A stretch of 9,363 bases of DNA from JAGNZR01 sp051652785 (GTDB lineage Bacteria > Fusobacteriota > Fusobacteriia > Fusobacteriales > Fusobacteriaceae): contig JBOFUX010000006.1 in NCBI GenBank assembly GCA_051652785.1, forward strand, positions 1 through 9,363. Direction: 5' to 3'. Below the pieces are notes generated by a model. That model saw only the letters and a list, made by a program, of their open reading frames with translations. It was not told the DNA's origin and made no database searches. The position numbers were made by a program, and so were the translations under genes. This document shows, in pieces, positions 6,659 through 9,363 of this stretch; the first letter of the stretch is position 1, and every line of letters begins with the position of its first letter.

Positions 6659-7858
6659 ATGATAGAAAAATTACCAGTAACATATGAACTTCTAGGTACA
6701 GATGGAAAAGCTAGAGCAGGAGTAATAACGACTCTTCACGGAACAATAGAAACGCCAGTTTTTATGCCGGTTGGGACTCAAGCAACAGTAAAAACAATGA
6801 CTCCAGAAGAATTAGAAGAGATAGGAGCAGAAATAATACTTGGAAATACATACCATCTTTACCTTAGACCTAGTGATGAAATTGTAGCAAAGTTTGGTGG
6901 ACTTCATAAGTTTATGAATTGGAAAAAACCTATTTTAACAGATTCAGGAGGGTTTCAAGTTTTTAGTTTAGGAGCTAGAAAAGTTGTAGATGGTGCTGTA
7001 GGAACTTCTTTAGTTAAAATAACAGAAGAAGGAGTTCATTTTAGATCTCATTTAGATGGTTCTAAGCATTTTATCTCTCCAGAAAAATCAATAAATATTC
7101 AAAATAATTTAGGCTCTGATATTGTTATGTTATTTGATGAGTGCCCACCAGGTCTTTCAGATAAAAAATATTTGATTCCTTCTATAGAAAGAACTACAAG
7201 ATGGGCAAAAAGATGTGTAGAAGCTCATAAAAATCCAAGAACACAAGGACTTTTTGCAATTGTTCAAGGCGGAATTTATGAAGATTTAAGAAAAAAAAGT
7301 TTAGATGAACTATCAGTTATGGATGAAAGCTTTTCAGGATATGCTATAGGTGGCTTAGCTGTTGGAGAACCAAGAGAAGATATGTATAGAATTCTTGACT
7401 ATATCGTGGAAAAATGTCCTATGAAAAAACCTAGATACTTAATGGGTGTTGGGGAACCTGTGGATATGTTAGAAGCAATAGAATCAGGGGTAGATATGAT
7501 GGACTGCGTTCAACCTTCAAGAATAGGTAGACATGGAACTATTTTTACAAAGTATGGAAGATTAGTGGTAAAAAATGCAAGTTATGCTGAAGATGATAGA
7601 CCCTTAGATGAGGGGTGTAATTGCTATGTTTGTAAAAATTATACTAGAGGATATATAAGACATTTATTTAAAGCCGAGGAAATTTTAGGAGGAAGACTTG
7701 CAACTTATCATAATTTATATTTTCTTTTAAATATGATGAAGGAAGCTAGAAAGGCAATTTTAAATAAAAACTTTACAAATTATAAAAATGAATTTATAAA
7801 AACTTATTCCATGGGAAAAACTTCTTTATGGTTAACACCTAAAAAAATTGGGGAATAA
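6659..7858 (+). CDS. tgt: tRNA-guanine(34) transglycosylase (queuosine biosynthesis)
   Basis: Exchanges guanine at the wobble position of GUN-anticodon tRNAs for preQ1, an intermediate of queuosine. The 399-residue length is slightly over the usual bacterial range of about 370-380, the extra being at the C-terminus. Catalytic and binding motifs are present: GNTYHLYLRP (62-71), DSGGFQ with Asp95 as general acid/base, FDEC with Asp160 in the base pocket, GGLAVGE (231-237), and MMDCVQPSRIGRHG with Asp282 as the nucleophile. The structural zinc site reads CNCYVC plus a downstream His: Cys320, Cys322, Cys325 and His351. Around the nucleophile it reads QPSRIGRHG where many enzymes have LPTRNARNG; the key Asp and Arg are kept. 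AGGAG at 6645-6649 lies 9 bases before the ATG. It probably shares a transcript with rel. Confidence 0.97.
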   Translation: MIEKLPVTYELLGTDGKARAGVITTLHGTIETPVFMPVGTQATVKTMTPEELEEIGAEIILGNTYHLYLRPSDEIVAKFGGLHKFMNWKKPILTDSGGFQVFSLGARKVVDGAVGTSLVKITEEGVHFRSHLDGSKHFISPEKSINIQNNLGSDIVMLFDECPPGLSDKKYLIPSIERTTRWAKRCVEAHKNPRTQGLFAIVQGGIYEDLRKKSLDELSVMDESFSGYAIGGLAVGEPREDMYRILDYIVEKCPMKKPRYLMGVGEPVDMLEAIESGVDMMDCVQPSRIGRHGTIFTKYGRLVVKNASYAEDDRPLDEGCNCYVCKNYTRGYIRHLFKAEEILGGRLATYHNLYFLLNMMKEARKAILNKNFTNYKNEFIKTYSMGKTSLWLTPKKIGE

Positions 7859-7861
7859 AAT

Positions 7862-7866
7862 AGGAG
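7862..7866 (+). promoter_or_regulatory. Ribosome binding site that decides a GTG start
   Basis: AGGAG is 9 bases before GTG at 7876. An in-frame TTG at 7867 touches the motif directly and so cannot be served by it. The GTG is chosen as the start of the small gene after tgt. Confidence 0.75.
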
Positions 7867-7875
7867 TTGAAAATT

Positions 7876-8190
7876 GTGATTGAAGTAACAAAAGTTGAAC
7901 TAAAGGTAAAAATAGAAGAATGTTTGAAACTTGCTAAAAGTAAAAATGGTGAATTAGTTATGTACTCTAAAGGAGCAGAAGAAGAGTACGTTATTATTTC
8001 TATGAAAGATTTTTTAACTTTTAAAACTAACAAAAATGATATAATAGAAGTTACAATTTATGATAAAAAAGAAGATGATGATATTTTTTATGAAGAGTAT
8101 AGATTAATTGAGGCTGAAGATAAAGCGTTGAAAAAAATAGAATTGCAGCTAAAAAATACAAACTATTTTAGTAAATTTATAAAAAAATAA
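7876..8190 (+). CDS. Uncharacterised 104-residue protein with a Phd/YefM-like N-terminal half
   Basis: I do not recognise a named family. The gene starts with GTG 17 bases after tgt and has a clear AGGAG site, so it is probably translated with tgt. Residues 2-49 (EVTKVELKVKIEECLKLAKS ... GELVMYSKGAEEEYVIISMKDFLTF) follow the pattern of Phd/YefM antitoxin N-terminal domains: a short strand, an 'EL' helix, a second helix, a strand ending near Gly, and a strand leading into an 'S-x-x-D-F/Y' helix. This is pattern resemblance by eye, not a database match. The second half is acidic (DKKEDDDIFYEEY, about 66-78) and then helical and basic at the end, with no recognisable toxin-neutralising segment. 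No membrane segment or signal peptide is visible. The next gene is a thioesterase, not a toxin, so a toxin-antitoxin role is not supported. It may be a stand-alone regulator or a fold-only relative. Confidence 0.75.
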   Translation: MIEVTKVELKVKIEECLKLAKSKNGELVMYSKGAEEEYVIISMKDFLTFKTNKNDIIEVTIYDKKEDDDIFYEEYRLIEAEDKALKKIELQLKNTNYFSKFIKK

Positions 8191-8242
8191 TGAAAGATAT
8201 GTTTTATATTTAATATTTAAGTTTAGAAATATAGGAGGTATT

Positions 8243-8644
8243 ATGTTTAAAACGAATTATAAAGTGGCAATAAATGATATAAATTATGGCGGACATATGG
8301 GAAATCAAGTACCTTTAGCATTGTTTCAACAAGTTAGATTAGAATTTTTTCAAAGCGTGGGATTATCAGAACTTAACATAGGTGATGGAGTGGGGACTAT
8401 TCAAAGAGAAAGTTGGATAAAGTATAATAAAGAGATTTTTTTCAATGAAAATCTTATTTTAGAGATTTTAGATATAGAAATTGATAGATTATCATTATTG
8501 ATAAAATATAATATATATAAAGAAACGGGAGAAAATGCAGTGGAAGGAACAACGACTATGTTAGCCTATGATTACAGTAAAAAAAAACTGTCTAGAGTTC
8601 CAGAGAATTTTAAGATTATTATGAAAAAATATAAAAATCAATAA
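8243..8644 (+). CDS. Hotdog-fold thioesterase family protein (4HBT/FadM-like)
   Basis: A 133-residue single-domain hotdog protein, probably a cytosolic acyl-CoA or acyl-carrier thioesterase of unknown substrate. The N-terminus KVAINDINYGGHMGNQVPLALFQQVRLEFF matches the 4HBT pattern of a strand, the active-site turn and the long central 'sausage' helix. In YbgC/4HBT enzymes the catalytic Asp falls at the position taken here by Asn14; Asp12 and His18 are present. I recall a thioesterase-like subfamily with the same DINYGGH signature, so this is probably a subfamily trait and not a lesion, but activity is uncertain. The downstream strands, with YNKEIFFNENLILEILD and EGTTTMLAYD, fit the fold. Length is typical. 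AGGAGG at 8233-8238 sits close (4 bases) to the ATG. A 52-base gap from the previous gene holds only AT-rich sequence with weak -10-like boxes, so it may be co-transcribed or have its own promoter. Confidence 0.82.
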   Translation: MFKTNYKVAINDINYGGHMGNQVPLALFQQVRLEFFQSVGLSELNIGDGVGTIQRESWIKYNKEIFFNENLILEILDIEIDRLSLLIKYNIYKETGENAVEGTTTMLAYDYSKKKLSRVPENFKIIMKKYKNQ

Positions 8645-8664
8645 ATTAAAATTAAATATTTTAG

Positions 8665-8725
8665 TAAAAATAAAACATCTTCAAATTAGTATAAAGAAAA
8701 CTAATTTGAAGATGTTTTATTTTTA
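8665..8725. terminator. Bidirectional terminator between convergent genes
   Basis: A perfect 26-bp inverted repeat (8665-8690 with 8700-8725) around a 9-base loop, containing the core ACATCTTCAAATTAG and its complement. The stem is flanked by an A-run on the left and a T-run (TTTTATTTTT) on the right, so either strand yields a hairpin followed by U-rich RNA. It lies 20 bases after the thioesterase stop and 14 bases beyond the stop of the minus-strand gene, as expected for a shared terminator. The stem is AT-rich, and length compensates for low GC. Confidence 0.88.
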
Positions 8726-8739
8726 TATAAACTATATTT

Positions 8740-9363
8740 TTATTGTAAATTTAAAATTAAATCTTTATAAAATTGTTCTCCTAAACCAAAAATAAAAGAA
8801 TTTTTATAAGCTATATAAATAGGTATATAATGTTTTCCGAAAAATCCATCTGGATTTATTCTTTTGAATATTGAAGATTCAGAGTAAGATAAATTAATAC
8901 ATGGAATTTTATAAAAATCTTCCCTAGTAAAACTATTGGTAAAATCGTCAGGGAGAGTTATATAGGCTTGACTATCATCATCCTCAACTAATATTTCAAG
9001 TGGCCATAAAGAACAGATAAGAGGCTTTAAATTGATAATTTCTTTTGGAGTTAAATTTTGTTCCAATGCAATAGAATGAATGGAACATAGAATACATGAA
9101 TTGTTTGGTTTATAAGAACAGCTACAGTTGCTAATTTCTTCTTCTGCAAAATCATCAGGAACTAGAGCTTCATTTTCTTTAATACTTAAAATTATTTCAT
9201 CTTTACTAAATCCAAACTCTTCTAAAATATCATTATTTTTTGTTTTTTTATTATATTCATCATAATTTTTTAAAATAAAATCCCGTGTATGTTTTTCAAA
9301 AATAGCAGGATTTCCACCACAACAGTTATCCTGACAGCTAAAACAGTCAAAATTAACTAATTT
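8740..9363 (-). CDS. Cysteine-rich protein, putative metal-binding (YkgJ/DUF3109-like), 5' end outside window
   Basis: The minus frame is open from the stop at 8740-8742 to the right edge, giving 207 visible residues, so the start lies beyond 9363. The in-frame TTG at 9066-9064 is an internal Leu (visible residue 100), not a start, because conserved-looking Cys motifs lie upstream of it. Numbering from the first visible residue, the cysteines are CFSCQDNCC (7, 10, 14, 15), CSC (80, 82), CILCSIH (90, 93, His96) and KPLICSLWPLEI (117). A CxxC...CC cluster followed by later Cys and a 'KP-x-x-C-x-x-x-P' motif resembles YkgJ and DUF3109 proteins, thought to chelate zinc or iron. That assignment is by pattern only. 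The C-terminal 85 residues have few Cys and are rich in aromatics. No membrane segment is seen. It converges on the thioesterase gene and shares its terminator. Confidence 0.75.
   Translation of the reverse strand, partial: KLVNFDCFSCQDNCCGGNPAIFEKHTRDFILKNYDEYNKKTKNNDILEEFGFSKDEIILSIKENEALVPDDFAEEEISNCSCSYKPNNSCILCSIHSIALEQNLTPKEIINLKPLICSLWPLEILVEDDDSQAYITLPDDFTNSFTREDFYKIPCINLSYSESSIFKRINPDGFFGKHYIPIYIAYKNSFIFGLGEQFYKDLILNLQ

Noticed and set aside
7839..8033. Minus-strand open frame across the tgt end and the small gene
   Set aside because: It is antisense to two well-supported + strand genes and shows no recognisable domain.
7876..8644. Toxin-antitoxin pair made of the Phd-like protein and the next gene
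   Set aside because: The next gene is a hotdog thioesterase with no RelE, Doc or PIN features, and a 52-base gap separates them.

Overview
The window is very AT-rich, with A-runs and T-runs throughout, TTG and GTG starts beside ATG, and strong AGGAGG-type ribosome binding sites. The gene set is ordinary bacterial housekeeping. A Fusobacteriota chromosome is my best guess (about 0.6): extreme AT content, fusobacterial-looking protein sequences, and a probable lipoprotein that suggests an envelope with lipoprotein sorting. An AT-rich clostridial or related low-GC genome cannot be excluded from sequence alone.

Layout. (1) Left edge: accB, the biotin carrier subunit of acetyl-CoA carboxylase, probably the tail of an operon that starts outside the window. 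(2) Positions 571-4389: a tight run of five + strand genes, namely a stand-alone two-CBS-domain protein, a CNNM/CorC-type membrane protein, a DUF502 membrane protein (overlapping the previous stop by 8 bp), a small TPR protein with a lipoprotein-like N-terminus, and apt. A candidate promoter lies just before the CBS gene. A perfect 16-bp hairpin that includes the apt stop codon closes the run. (3) Positions 4461-8644: a second + strand run of rel (bifunctional (p)ppGpp synthetase/hydrolase), tgt (queuosine tRNA modification), an unrecognised 104-residue protein whose N-terminal half looks Phd/YefM-like, and a hotdog-fold thioesterase. A 26-bp perfect inverted repeat follows. (4) Right edge: a minus-strand, convergent, cysteine-rich gene of at least 207 codons that runs off the window. 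The repeat at 8665-8725 can serve as terminator for both strands.

How the genes fit together: apt next to rel is a familiar arrangement (apt-relA in Bacillus) and pairs purine salvage with the nucleotide stringent response; tgt continues the translation/tRNA theme. The CBS, CNNM and DUF502 genes form a membrane block that may deal with divalent cations or membrane homeostasis, but only the CNNM member has a family-level role.

I found no mobile element, CRISPR array, tRNA, rRNA or obvious new system. The items most worth a second look are the truncated cysteine-rich gene, the Phd-like protein after tgt with no recognisable toxin partner, the thioesterase with Asn at the usual catalytic Asp position, and the unannotated TPR lipoprotein. 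All intergenic gaps are under 100 bp, so no long empty stretch exists.
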